DNA from: Corynebacterium urealyticum | Lineage (GTDB): Bacteria > Actinomycetota > Actinomycetes > Mycobacteriales > Mycobacteriaceae | Direction: 5' to 3' | Assembly: GCA_020741275.1 (NCBI GenBank) | Contig: DYZK01000052.1 | Location: 1 to 58,907 of the forward strand | DNA: 58,907 nt | Shown here: positions 43,259 to 52,521 of the stretch, piece by piece | How the letters are laid out: each line of letters opens with the position of its first letter | Numbering within the stretch: position 1 is the first letter of the stretch | Notes under the pieces: generated by a model | Told to the model about the DNA's origin: nothing | The model's database searches: none | The model's input: only the letters and a program-made list of their open reading frames with translations | Position numbers and translations under genes: made by a program

Positions 43259-44114
43259 CTAAGCGGTCAGGACTCCCAAGGGGATCACGTGCACTCCGCT
43301 AGGAAGCGTGTATGCATATTCCGTTGCGGTGATGATAGCTAGGTATGCAGGCGACCCGATCTTGTTGATGTCGACACGTTCGTCACGGAGTTTGATGAGG
43401 TTCGCTTCGGCTTGTGGGATCTGCGATGCCCCGAGTTTGACTTCGCAGGCGCCCCACTTGCCGTCTTCGGGGTATTCGATGATGGCGTCAACTTCAAGGG
43501 CCGTGTTGTCACGGTAGTGATAGACACGCCCGTGCTGGAGGGCGGCTGCCGCGCGCAGATCTCGAATGACCATGGACTCAAAGATCTGGCCGAAGAACTC
43601 CGGGTCATTCGCGAGGCGGTCAACACCGATACCCAAGGCGGCGCAGGCCAGGCTGGGGTCAGCGAGATGGAGCTTCGGCGAGGTACGCAGTCGTGATTTA
43701 GATCGGAGCGCGACGCTCCAAGGTTGCAACCCGTCGAGGATGAATATCCGGGTAAGCGCTTGGAGGTACGTGGAGACCGTTTTCGGGTCGACTGTTGTGG
43801 CATCCGAAGACACGTCTGCAGCGAGTGTTTTCAACGTTGCTTCGCCAGAAATATTCCGAGCGATGGATGCCAAGGTCCGGCGAATGTTTAGTTGGTTGTG
43901 GCGTGTGCCAACATTTTCTGGCACTTCCACGTCGAAAATGTTGTCCAGGTATGAGCGGTTAAACATGACCGCCTGCTGAGTGCTCGCCCCGAGCAGCCCT
44001 GGCCATCCGCCACGAACGGCCTGCTCGGCCATGTCCTTATATGTGAGCTTGGAAGCTCCACAACTGGAGGGAGTCTTCCAATACTTGATCTGCAAAGCGT
44101 GAAAAGTACTGCAT
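43259..44114 (-). pseudogene. AAA/DUF4143-family ATPase with the central ATPase module deleted
   Basis: C-terminal DUF4143/nuclease-like part intact (KLTYKDMAEQAVRGGWPGLL...ALEVDAIIEYPEDGKWGACEVKLG); N-terminal MQYFSRFADQVLEDSLQLWS is in another frame and no P-loop lies between. Confidence 0.75.
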
Positions 44115-44122
44115 ATGGGCAC

Positions 44123-44191
44123 TATACCCGCTTTTGCAACGGTTTCATGCCCGACTTTGCAACATTTCTATACCCGCTTTTGCAAGTTCGC
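44123..44191. repeat. three tandem 23-bp repeats (core TATACCCGCTTTTGCAA)
   Basis: tatacccgcttttgcaa at 44123, catgcccgactttgcaa at 44146, tatacccgcttttgcaa at 44169; exact 23-bp period. Confidence 0.9.
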
Positions 44192-44404
44192 TCAAACGCG
44201 GTCTTCGGAACTCCTAGTAGTGTTCGAAAATGTGCCCCAAATTGGCACGCCCTTCCTAGTGGCGCGTATGTCTTCGTCACTAGGCTGTGCGGACGCGCTT
44301 TTGCGGGAGTGGCTGTTCTCAACCGTAGGGAAAAGGGTGAGGTGAAAGCCTAATGCTGAATCCGGTCACCAACCGGACCTCCGGCACACATAATGCCCGG
44401 AGCT

Positions 44405-46324
44405 CTAGCTCCGCAACTTGCTGATCAGCGCTACCACGCCAGACACTCCCGCCGTCAGGCCCCCGAACACCACGCCTATGGCAAGCAGAACGGCGATGAA
44501 GGACTCAGCTTCCGGGTCGAACGTTTGTAGGTACAGGCCGAAGAGAACAAACGACGCTACGGTGATGATCGCTGACTGCTTGAATACCTTCCCAGACTTG
44601 GGGGGTCGCTTCGGGGTAACGGCAGGCGTGACCAGCGCTGGATCGTACGGGGAAGATTGGGTGGGAACCGACGCGTGCAAAGGGTCATACGCTGCGGCAA
44701 GCAGCTCGTCCGGCGTTGGCTCGGAGGCCTCCGGAGCTACCTCCGGCACCGCCTCCGCCTCCACCTCGACCGGCTCGTCGACGCCGTCGACGGCGAGGTC
44801 CACCACCATTTCCACGAGTTGGCTGCGCCGCTTCGGGCCGACGCCGTGCAGGTCTATTAGATCGTCGGCGCTGGCGTTGAGCATCTCTGGGTGCTCGAGG
44901 CTCCACATGGCGAGGTAACGGTCGATGCCGCGTCCGGTCGCTTCGGGGACGTGGTGGGGTTTGAGGTTGGCGGCGATCTCGTGCAACGGGCGGTCTGGGT
45001 GCTGCTCAATCCACGCGGCGGCAATGCGCGGACTCGACGCGCCAACAGCGTGCGACTGCTCGGGGGTCAGCCACGAAAACTGCTCCGGAGCAGTAGCGGA
45101 CGAGGCAACATCAGAAGCGCCAACAGCCGGTGCTTCCTCGGCCGGATCCTCCATGGATTTCAGTAGCCGGGCAAAGTGGGTCTCGCTAATGATCGGAACG
45201 CCGTACTCGCGTGCTTTCTTCGCTTTCCCGCTCATCGAATCCGGATTCGCCGCAACGAGGACGGCGCACGTGCGGGTCACGCCGCCGACGTCGAGGCCGG
45301 CGGCTGTGGCGCGGTCGGTCCATACGTCGCGCGGGATGTCGAGGACCCCGGTGAACGCAACGCGCTCGCCCGGGCGCAGGGCGAAGGTGGCGGGGGTGGG
45401 CCCGAAGGTGGGCTCGTCGAGAAGCGAGCGCACGAGCTGCGCATCGACGTTGAGCGCCTCGGCGATGTCGAGCAGCGTGACACGCTCCTCGTCGGTGATG
45501 ATGCCGTCGGCCCAGGCTTCGACGGCGAGCTGGCGGGTGAACTCTTCGTTGATTGCATCGACGTCGTTGGCGCTGAGGCCCGCGGCGATGGCGGTGGATT
45601 CGAGCAGGCGCATTTCACTGCGGGAAATGGTGCGGTCGACAAGTGCGCAGGTCAGCTCGGTGCGATAGTCGGCTTCGGTCTTGGTGGGGGCCGTCGGCAA
45701 GGTGCGCGAAAGCTGCCCAGCCCAGGACCGCTCGCCGCCGCGCGGGAGACTCGGGGCCTCGGTGGAAGTGGTGGTGAACGTCGCCACCGGATACTTCTCG
45801 ACGTCCACGCCGTTGCCGACGCACAAGTAACGGAGGAGCTCCGCGGTTGCCTCGGCGTCCGCGAGCGCAGAGTGCACAGACCGGTTACGAATCTTCGCGA
45901 TGTCCAACGCCTCGCTCAACTTTGCGACACCCAAATATTGCTTCGTCAACCGCATCGTGTCCAGCCACTCACACAAGCCGTCCTCCGCACCGGCGCGCGC
46001 GAACTCGTTGGTAAGGAACCGGTGCTCAAACGAAGCATTGTGCGCCACCAGAGTGCGGCCATTGAGCAGCGAGCCCAGATGCCGAGCGACGTCGCAAAAT
46101 AAAGGTGCATCCACCACATCAGTCGCCGTGACCTTATGGATGTAACTATTCGGAATGTCGCGCTCCGGCTGGATCAGTGTCTCCCACGTGCGCTCCACGG
46201 AGAAGTCGGGGCGCAGCAATACCACGCCGATCTCCACGATGCGGTCCTGGTTGCTCAGTCCGGTCGTCTCCAAATCGACGACCGCAAACCCATGTTGCCG
46301 ACCCATTCCTGCTCCTTGGTTCAT
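44405..46324 (-). CDS. DnaQ-like 3'-5' exonuclease with TerB-like and BRCT domains and C-terminal TM helices
   Basis: GFAVVDLETTGLSNQDRIVEIG, HNASFEHRFL, HSALADAEATAELL (DEDDh); GERVAFTGVLDIPRDVWTDRATAAGLDVGG (BRCT); hydrophobic C-terminus. Confidence 0.82.
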   Translation of the reverse strand: MNQGAGMGRQHGFAVVDLETTGLSNQDRIVEIGVVLLRPDFSVERTWETLIQPERDIPNSYIHKVTATDVVDAPLFCDVARHLGSLLNGRTLVAHNASFEHRFLTNEFARAGAEDGLCEWLDTMRLTKQYLGVAKLSEALDIAKIRNRSVHSALADAEATAELLRYLCVGNGVDVEKYPVATFTTTSTEAPSLPRGGERSWAGQLSRTLPTAPTKTEADYRTELTCALVDRTISRSEMRLLESTAIAAGLSANDVDAINEEFTRQLAVEAWADGIITDEERVTLLDIAEALNVDAQLVRSLLDEPTFGPTPATFALRPGERVAFTGVLDIPRDVWTDRATAAGLDVGGVTRTCAVLVAANPDSMSGKAKKAREYGVPIISETHFARLLKSMEDPAEEAPAVGASDVASSATAPEQFSWLTPEQSHAVGASSPRIAAAWIEQHPDRPLHEIAANLKPHHVPEATGRGIDRYLAMWSLEHPEMLNASADDLIDLHGVGPKRRSQLVEMVVDLAVDGVDEPVEVEAEAVPEVAPEASEPTPDELLAAAYDPLHASVPTQSSPYDPALVTPAVTPKRPPKSGKVFKQSAIITVASFVLFGLYLQTFDPEAESFIAVLLAIGVVFGGLTAGVSGVVALISKLRS

Positions 46325-46582
46325 CGTGTTGAGGGCGTCACTCAATATAAAGCACGCCCCCGACATTCCAGGGGCTCAGTCGGCCGGATGTTCGACGGAA
46401 GCGGAGGGGAAACCCCCGAAAGCATATACTTTCCGGATTACCCCTGATCATCCCAACCAAATCGACAAATCCGGACACATTTTGTCGCTTAACCCGCATT
46501 TGGGGCCGTGTTGCCGAACCAGCGGGTTGATTTCTTTGGAGAACTCCGCCCGCGTCGTCTTTTCCGGGCTTATTATGACCGC

Positions 46583-47560
46583 ATGGTTAGGGCAACGAAA
46601 GTGCTTCTCGATGGATACGGCGTCCCCGAGTCACTCCGTTGGCACCAGGGGGCCCTCTATTTCGTGGACATGGCAACCGGCACTCTCCACCGCTGGACCA
46701 AACCAGGTGGGGAAGAGGTCTTGGGCGACATCCCCGGTCGTGCCGGCGGCCTGGGCTTCCTCCCCAACGGTGACATGCTCATCGTCTCCATGGATCAGCA
46801 CGTCATCTGGCGGCGCAGTGCCGATGGCGAGCTGACAGAACACGCAGACATCAGTGCTTACTGTGGCGGCCACGCCAACGACATGATGGTCACGCCCGAT
46901 GGATACGCCTACGTGGGCAACTTCGGTTTTGGTTACCACGCCTTCCACCGGGAGAACGCGAACTCCCATCTGTACAAACCACCGGGACCGCCCTCGACGC
47001 GAGTGGTGTGCATCGCCCCGGACGGAACGATTGCAGGAACCGGCCCGGACATGCTCTTCCCCAACGGAACGGTGCAACTGCCTGGCGGCTCCGTCGTCGT
47101 CGCCGAGACCCTGCGCTTGCAGCTGACCGAATGCGATGTCGACGGTGATGGCGTGCTGGTTAACCCCCGGCCGTATGCCCCGCTCATGCCCGAATTCCTG
47201 TGGAAGCAGCTCAACTCCCGTTCACCGCTGGGCACTATTGTCCGCACGGCCGCCGGCGTGCTGGAAAACCCCCGCATCGCCAATGCGCTGCCCATCTCGC
47301 TGGCCCCCGATGGGATTGCGCTGGATAGCGACGAGCGGTCGATCTGGATTGCCAATGCCACGCGTGCGGAGGTTGTCCTCGTGAAGCCGGGCGGCCACAT
47401 CGTGGAGCGCATCCGCACAGGCAACAAGACGCTCGACGTGGAGCTTGGCGGCGATAACGACCGCACGTTGTTCTGCGCCACCACGATTAACGACGACCCG
47501 ACGATCGGCGGCCCCGCGCGCAAAGGTTGCATCGAGATCATTGACCTGGAGGGGGCGTAA
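46583..47560 (+). CDS. SMP-30/gluconolactonase/LRE family protein
   Basis: MVRATKVLLDGYGVPESLRWHQGALYFVDM... beta-propeller pattern; IALDSDERSIWIANATRAEVVLV. Confidence 0.85.
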   Translation: MVRATKVLLDGYGVPESLRWHQGALYFVDMATGTLHRWTKPGGEEVLGDIPGRAGGLGFLPNGDMLIVSMDQHVIWRRSADGELTEHADISAYCGGHANDMMVTPDGYAYVGNFGFGYHAFHRENANSHLYKPPGPPSTRVVCIAPDGTIAGTGPDMLFPNGTVQLPGGSVVVAETLRLQLTECDVDGDGVLVNPRPYAPLMPEFLWKQLNSRSPLGTIVRTAAGVLENPRIANALPISLAPDGIALDSDERSIWIANATRAEVVLVKPGGHIVERIRTGNKTLDVELGGDNDRTLFCATTINDDPTIGGPARKGCIEIIDLEGA

Positions 47561-47562
47561 GC

Positions 47563-48366
47563 ATGAGCGTCGTCCTGATCACCGGCGCCGGGCGTGGCAT
47601 CGGCGCAGCAACCGCTCGGGCCGCAGCGCAGGCGGGCTACGACGTCGCTGTCACGGACATCAACGGTGACGCCGCACGCTCCGTTGCTGAAGAACTACCC
47701 AAGAACGTCCGCGCCATCGGTGTGGAACACGACGTCCGCGACGAAGAAGCGTGGGCCACGGTCTTCCGGGACGTGGAACGGCAGCTCGGCCCGGTGGACA
47801 TCCTGGTGAACAACGCCGGGATGATCCACACCGGCTGGGCACGTGACCTCACCAATGACCAGCACCGGCAGATGGTGGACGTGAATTTCTTTGGCCCCAT
47901 GTACGGCACGCTGGAAGCCATGCGGTACATGAAGGACCGTGGCGGGCACATCGTGACTGTGTGTTCCATGACGAGCTTCCTTCCCTTGCCTGGCTACTCC
48001 TCCTATGGTGCGACCAAGCATGCGTTGCGTTCATTCATCAACACCGTCGCCATCGAGGAACACGCCAGCCGCGTGGCGTTCACGCTCGTGCACCCGCCCG
48101 GGGTGCGGACGGAGATGCTGGAACAGGAAAAGCGCGACCCTTCGGCGGTGGCGGCTTTTGCTGAGAAGTCCGTGGGCCCGGAGGTTATCGCCGAGACCAT
48201 CGTCCGGTCCTTTAAGAAGCGCCCGCTCCTCGGCAGGCCAGCGGAGATCGTGTTCCCCGCGCTCGGCGGCCGCTTCCAGCGCTGGGTGGGCGCGCAGGCC
48301 CGCCTCATGCGTCTGGCGATGCCGTTCGTTCTCGCCAGCGGGCGGCGCGCCCTGCGGAAAGGCTAA
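47563..48366 (+). CDS. SDR family oxidoreductase
   Basis: VVLITGAGRGIGAATARAAAQAGYDVAVTD; NNAG; YSSYGATKHALRSF. Confidence 0.92.
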   Translation: MSVVLITGAGRGIGAATARAAAQAGYDVAVTDINGDAARSVAEELPKNVRAIGVEHDVRDEEAWATVFRDVERQLGPVDILVNNAGMIHTGWARDLTNDQHRQMVDVNFFGPMYGTLEAMRYMKDRGGHIVTVCSMTSFLPLPGYSSYGATKHALRSFINTVAIEEHASRVAFTLVHPPGVRTEMLEQEKRDPSAVAAFAEKSVGPEVIAETIVRSFKKRPLLGRPAEIVFPALGGRFQRWVGAQARLMRLAMPFVLASGRRALRKG

Positions 48367-48578
48367 GGGAATAGGACGGTGACGTTGCACCGTAGTGGCA
48401 TCATCAGGGAATTATCAGGGCATTTGGATACGAGCAGGTGAGAGGCCTGTGAGGGGGGCGTCCGAGGCAGAAAATTAAAAAAGTTTCCGGGATTCGCTTG
48501 ACGGGCGGGGGTGCATGGTGGGTAGGTTGGCGGACTCGTAATCGAATTGTTACCGAAAGACGAAGGAGCGAACACTTT

Positions 48579-48917
48579 ATGCGCAAGTCCGTCAAGACCA
48601 ACCTGACCCGCCTCGCAATGGCAGCCGGCGTGATCGCAGCACCGGCACTGGTTGCACCGACGGCAAACGCAGCAACTGTTGGCCAGTGGGACCAGGTCGC
48701 AGCATGCGAGTCCGGCGGTGATTGGCACATCAACACCGGCAACGGCTACCACGGTGGCCTGCAGTTCTCCGCTCAGACCTGGGCAGGCTTCGGTGGCACC
48801 CAGTACGCACCGACCGCTGACCAAGCCACGAAGGCCCAGCAGATCGAGATCGCCGAGAAGGTGCTGGCTGGCCAGGGCGCTGGAGCATGGCCGAACTGCG
48901 GCGGCCCGGTCGCCTAA
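48579..48917 (+). CDS. rpf: resuscitation-promoting factor (transglycosylase-like, single Rpf domain)
   Basis: Signal peptide then ATVGQWDQVAACESGGDWHINTGNGYHGGLQFSAQTWAGFGG. Confidence 0.93.
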   Translation: MRKSVKTNLTRLAMAAGVIAAPALVAPTANAATVGQWDQVAACESGGDWHINTGNGYHGGLQFSAQTWAGFGGTQYAPTADQATKAQQIEIAEKVLAGQGAGAWPNCGGPVA

Positions 48918-49189
48918 GGGGCTCCGCGCATCCCGCGGGGATAGGCCCCGCGCATCCGGTAATAGCAGTCCGGCAGTATCGCCCCAGCCACCCTGTGGCC
49001 GGGGCTTTGCTGTATCCGTCGGAGGGTGCTCCAAAAACCCAATTCAGGCCGCTAGTGAGCAGGATCATGAGCTAGAAAACCAAGGAATTTTACCCCCTTG
49101 ACCTGCGAATTAGCCGGTGGCGTGAAGCTAAAATTCGCGTTGACTTTTCAAATCTTTTCCAAACCGTTATCATCGTTTGTGCCGGGTTG

Positions 49190-49296
49190 ATGTCTGCCCA
49201 ACCGCATATCCTCCAACCCCCCCTGATGAGGATGGTTGGGATGTGACTCCCCGGAAGTAAAGCCATCGAGCATCCCCCCCCGCTCGATGGTTTTGC
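49190..49296 (+). ncRNA. candidate 6C small RNA
   Basis: Hairpin 1 CCCAACC-gcat-ATCCTC-caaCCCCCCCtgat-GAGGAT-GGTTGGG; hairpin 2 CCATCGAGC-atCCCCCCCC-GCTCGATGG followed by TTTT. Confidence 0.88.
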
Positions 49297-49353
49297 GCTT
49301 TCTACCCCAATTTTTCCGGCCAGCGGTGAGCCACGCCCACAGCCCCATCTAGC

Positions 49354-50265
49354 ATGGATGGCACAAGAGTTGAGAGAACTTTCGGCACCACCCTCAAGCC
49401 AGGAAGTGAAAGATTGTCCGCAGCGCTGATCACCGCCCACATCCTTGCCATCCTCGTTGGCATCACCATTGGACTCTTTGGCGGCGGCGGGGCAATCCTC
49501 ATGGTGCCGATCCTCAGCTATATCGCGGGCTGGCCCACCCAGGACTCCATCACCGGCTCCCTGTTCATCGTCGGACTCACCAGCCTGTTCTCCACGTTGC
49601 TGCACGCCCGCCCCACCAAGGAACAGCGGGCACGGGGACAAAAAAAAGGAAACGTCCGGTGGGTGACGGGCGTCGTCTTCGGTGGGCTGGCGATGCTCGG
49701 CGCCTTCGCGGGCGGGCAACTGACGGCCTTGCTGCCCGGCATCGTCGTCATGACGATCTTCGCCATCGTGATGATCGCCTCCGGCATTGGCATGGTCCGC
49801 GGCCGGAAGCCGTCCCCACCTGCGGCGCCGAGCCGCACGAAGGGTAAATCAACCCCACGCAGCGCAGGAACCGCAGCGACCCTCCCGCTGAGCCGGGCCC
49901 AGAAAGTGAAGATCGTCCTCGCAGCCCTCGGCATCGGCGTGATCTCCGGGCTGGTCGGCGCGGGCGGCGGCTTCCTCGTCGTCCCAGCCCTGGCACTGCT
50001 CGTGGGATTCACGATGCCGGCCGCGATCGGGACCTCGCTGCTGGTCGTGGCGATGCAGTCGGCATCGGGGTTCCTCTCCCACATGCTCCACGTGGACGTC
50101 GACTGGCAGGCGCTCGCCAGCTTCACCGGGCTTGCGATGGCCGGCACGATCCTTGGCACGCTGCTGGGCTCGCATATTCCTGCGGCGAAGTTGAAGCGCG
50201 CATTCGGGGTTTTCGTGCTGCTGATGGCGGCGGTTGTGCTCGCGCAGGAGTACCTGCTGGCCTAG
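49354..50265 (+). CDS. sulfite exporter TauE/SafE family protein
   Basis: Two repeats of GxFGGGGxxLMVPIL / GLVGAGGGFLVVPAL; multi-TM. Confidence 0.85.
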   Translation: MDGTRVERTFGTTLKPGSERLSAALITAHILAILVGITIGLFGGGGAILMVPILSYIAGWPTQDSITGSLFIVGLTSLFSTLLHARPTKEQRARGQKKGNVRWVTGVVFGGLAMLGAFAGGQLTALLPGIVVMTIFAIVMIASGIGMVRGRKPSPPAAPSRTKGKSTPRSAGTAATLPLSRAQKVKIVLAALGIGVISGLVGAGGGFLVVPALALLVGFTMPAAIGTSLLVVAMQSASGFLSHMLHVDVDWQALASFTGLAMAGTILGTLLGSHIPAAKLKRAFGVFVLLMAAVVLAQEYLLA

Positions 50266-50388
50266 GCTCACGCCTCCTGGTTGAGGTGCTTTGAGCGTTG
50301 GCTAAGCTGCTTGGGGTTGCCGGCAGGCGCTGGTTAGGACCAGCCCCCGGCTACCAACCCCGAGACGAGCGAAGGAGAGCCACGCGAG

Positions 50389-51738
50389 ATGACCGAGCCC
50401 ACCGGCGCACCCGCAGGGCGTGCACAGCGCGCCGCCCGCCCCAGCATGTTGATCGCCCTGCTGGGGATCTTCTTTGTCGGGCTGAATCTTCGCCCGGCGA
50501 TCATTTCCGTGGCCTTCGTGATCCCCGATATCCGTAGTGATCTCGCACTCGGCGCCACCGCGGCGGGTCTGTTGACGACCGTTCCGCTGCTCGCGTTCGT
50601 CCTTCTTTCCATGCGCGCCCCAGGGTGGGGACGTCGGTTCGGGCTGGCCCGCACAATCTTCGCAGCCCTTGTGATTCTGATGGTGGGGTTCGCGATCCGC
50701 CTGGTGCCTAGCGCCACTGCGCTATTCATCGGCATGGCTGTGGTGGGCGTGGCGATCACCATCGGCAATGTGCTGCTGCCGGCGTTTATTAAGGCGCGCT
50801 ATCCGGACCGGGGCGGCATCCTCATGGGTGTCTACACGGTGAGCCTGTACGCGGGCCCGGCGCTGGCCAGTGGGCTGACGCTGCCGATCGCTCGGGCCAC
50901 GGGGTCGTGGCGGATCGCGCTGCTGAGCTGGGGGATTCTTGCGGTGATCGCGCTGCCGCTGTGGTTGCCGCAGGTTGGTTGGGTGAAGCTGCGTCCGGGT
51001 ACCCCGGCGGCGAAGGTGCAGCTCACTGAGAATGGCGGGGCGTCCGGCGCTGCGGAGGGCGCCGGGGACGATTCCGCCGATGCCTCCGGCGCGGCATCCA
51101 GTGCGAAGGCGGCCCCACCGGCGATCGCGATGAGCAGCATGCTGCGCGCCCCGCTGGCGTGGGCGGTGAGCGTGTACTTCGCGGTGCTTTCCGTGCTCTT
51201 CTACACGGTCAACGCGTGGCTGCCGACGATGTTCCTGGAGCAGGACCGTGGGGAGAACGCGGGCGGCGAGATGCTGACCGTCGTGAACCTGGTGGCGATC
51301 CCGTGTGCCCTGGCGGTGAGCATCCTCGTGCACCGCACCCGTAGCCAGGTGTGGGCGACCTCCATCGGCTCCCTGGGTTTGGGCGTGGGCCTGGCGGGAA
51401 TGTACTTCGCGCCCGCCCACTTGGGCATGGCGTTCGCGGTGCTCTTTGGCATCGGGCACGGTACTGCCACGGGTATCGCGTTCTCCCTGGCGATGCTGCG
51501 CACCCGCACGGTGGCGGGCACGGCGGGGCTGGGCGCGCTGAGCCAGACCGCGGGCTACACCTGCTCCGCGATCGGCCCGGTTGGCGCGGGCGCGCTGCAC
51601 GACGTGCTCTCCGGCGGGGGAGTGGCCCAGCCGTGGTCCGTCGTCATGGCTGGCCTGGTGGCCCTGGTGGTGCTTCAGTTCCTCGCCGGCCTGTGGGCAG
51701 GCCGCGACCGCTACTTGGAGGACGCGCTGGGCAGCTAG
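50389..51738 (+). CDS. MFS transporter (CynX/NimT-like)
   Basis: GIFFVGLNLRPAIISVAFVIPDIRSDLALGATAAGLLTTVPLLAF; multi-TM. Confidence 0.82.
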   Translation: MTEPTGAPAGRAQRAARPSMLIALLGIFFVGLNLRPAIISVAFVIPDIRSDLALGATAAGLLTTVPLLAFVLLSMRAPGWGRRFGLARTIFAALVILMVGFAIRLVPSATALFIGMAVVGVAITIGNVLLPAFIKARYPDRGGILMGVYTVSLYAGPALASGLTLPIARATGSWRIALLSWGILAVIALPLWLPQVGWVKLRPGTPAAKVQLTENGGASGAAEGAGDDSADASGAASSAKAAPPAIAMSSMLRAPLAWAVSVYFAVLSVLFYTVNAWLPTMFLEQDRGENAGGEMLTVVNLVAIPCALAVSILVHRTRSQVWATSIGSLGLGVGLAGMYFAPAHLGMAFAVLFGIGHGTATGIAFSLAMLRTRTVAGTAGLGALSQTAGYTCSAIGPVGAGALHDVLSGGGVAQPWSVVMAGLVALVVLQFLAGLWAGRDRYLEDALGS

Positions 51739-51813
51739 CGCGCCGGGCAGGAGAGGGTGCTGGTAAGCCGGCCTGCCGGGCTACGGCGCTGTGTGGGGGT
51801 GAAGCGCGGCGGG

Positions 51814-52245
51814 CTAGCTCTCCTTCGGCCCGAGCTCTTCCTCCAGCACTTCCTGCACGACCTTCATCGCACTCAGTGCCGCGGGTGCCCCGCAGTATCC
51901 GGCGGTGTGCAGCACGGCCTCGGTGATCTCCTCGCGGGTCAAGCCATTGCGCAGGCCGCCGCGGATGTGCCCGCGCAGTTCGCCGGTGGCCCGCAGCGCG
52001 ACGAGCATGCCGATGTTCAGCAGGCTGCGGTCACGCTTCTCCAGGCCCGGCCGGTTCCAGATGGAGCCCCAGACGGTCGCGGAGATGTGCTTTTGCAGCT
52101 CCTCGCCGTCCTTACCGGCGTTGCGCTCCAGCGCGGCGTCGACGAAATCATCGCCCATGACCGCACGCCGCATCTCGATGCCGGCCTCGTAGGCGGTATT
52201 CATCGCCTCTGCCAGGGACTGGTCCTTCTTCATCTCTTCCGTCAT
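51814..52245 (-). CDS. carboxymuconolactone decarboxylase family protein
   Basis: KRDRSLLNIGMLVALRATGELRGHIRGGLRNGLTREEITEAVLHTAGYCGAPAAL. Confidence 0.9.
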   Translation of the reverse strand: MTEEMKKDQSLAEAMNTAYEAGIEMRRAVMGDDFVDAALERNAGKDGEELQKHISATVWGSIWNRPGLEKRDRSLLNIGMLVALRATGELRGHIRGGLRNGLTREEITEAVLHTAGYCGAPAALSAMKVVQEVLEEELGPKES

Positions 52246-52270
52246 GCTCTCGCCTTTTCGTGTTGTGGTT

Positions 52271-52363
52271 GTGGTGCTGAGGTTTTTTAATGACGCCGCC
52301 CGCCTCAAGCAGGCGATAATCCCAGCTTAGAACCCGGTGCAGACACGCCCTGCGTAACGGTAT
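52271..52363. repeat. left copy of ~90-bp direct repeat flanking the ars cassette
   Basis: gtggtgctgaggttttttaatgacgccgcccgcctcaagcaggcg...cccagcttagaacccggtgcagacacgccc; matches 54505-54600. Confidence 0.85.
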
Positions 52364-52521
52364 GGCGAGCGGTAACCGCGGGGCGCTGCATCCGGAGCGT
52401 TCCTTGGCGGAGCACGAGAATCCGCTGGCGATCGCGCCCGAGCTGCTCAAGGCCTAGAGATGATCGTCACGGCGTGCTTGCTGGTCGCATGTGTGATCGT
52501 TTCCTGCTCGTCGGTGGCGGG

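Noticed and set aside
44123-44191. CRISPR-like array (three regularly spaced repeats)
   Set aside because: Repeats are 17 bp with 6-bp gaps; far too short for CRISPR and no cas genes are present.
46583-48366. SMP-30 + SDR pair as a novel pathway
   Set aside because: Both are common metabolic families frequently found together; nothing in the sequence points to a new function.
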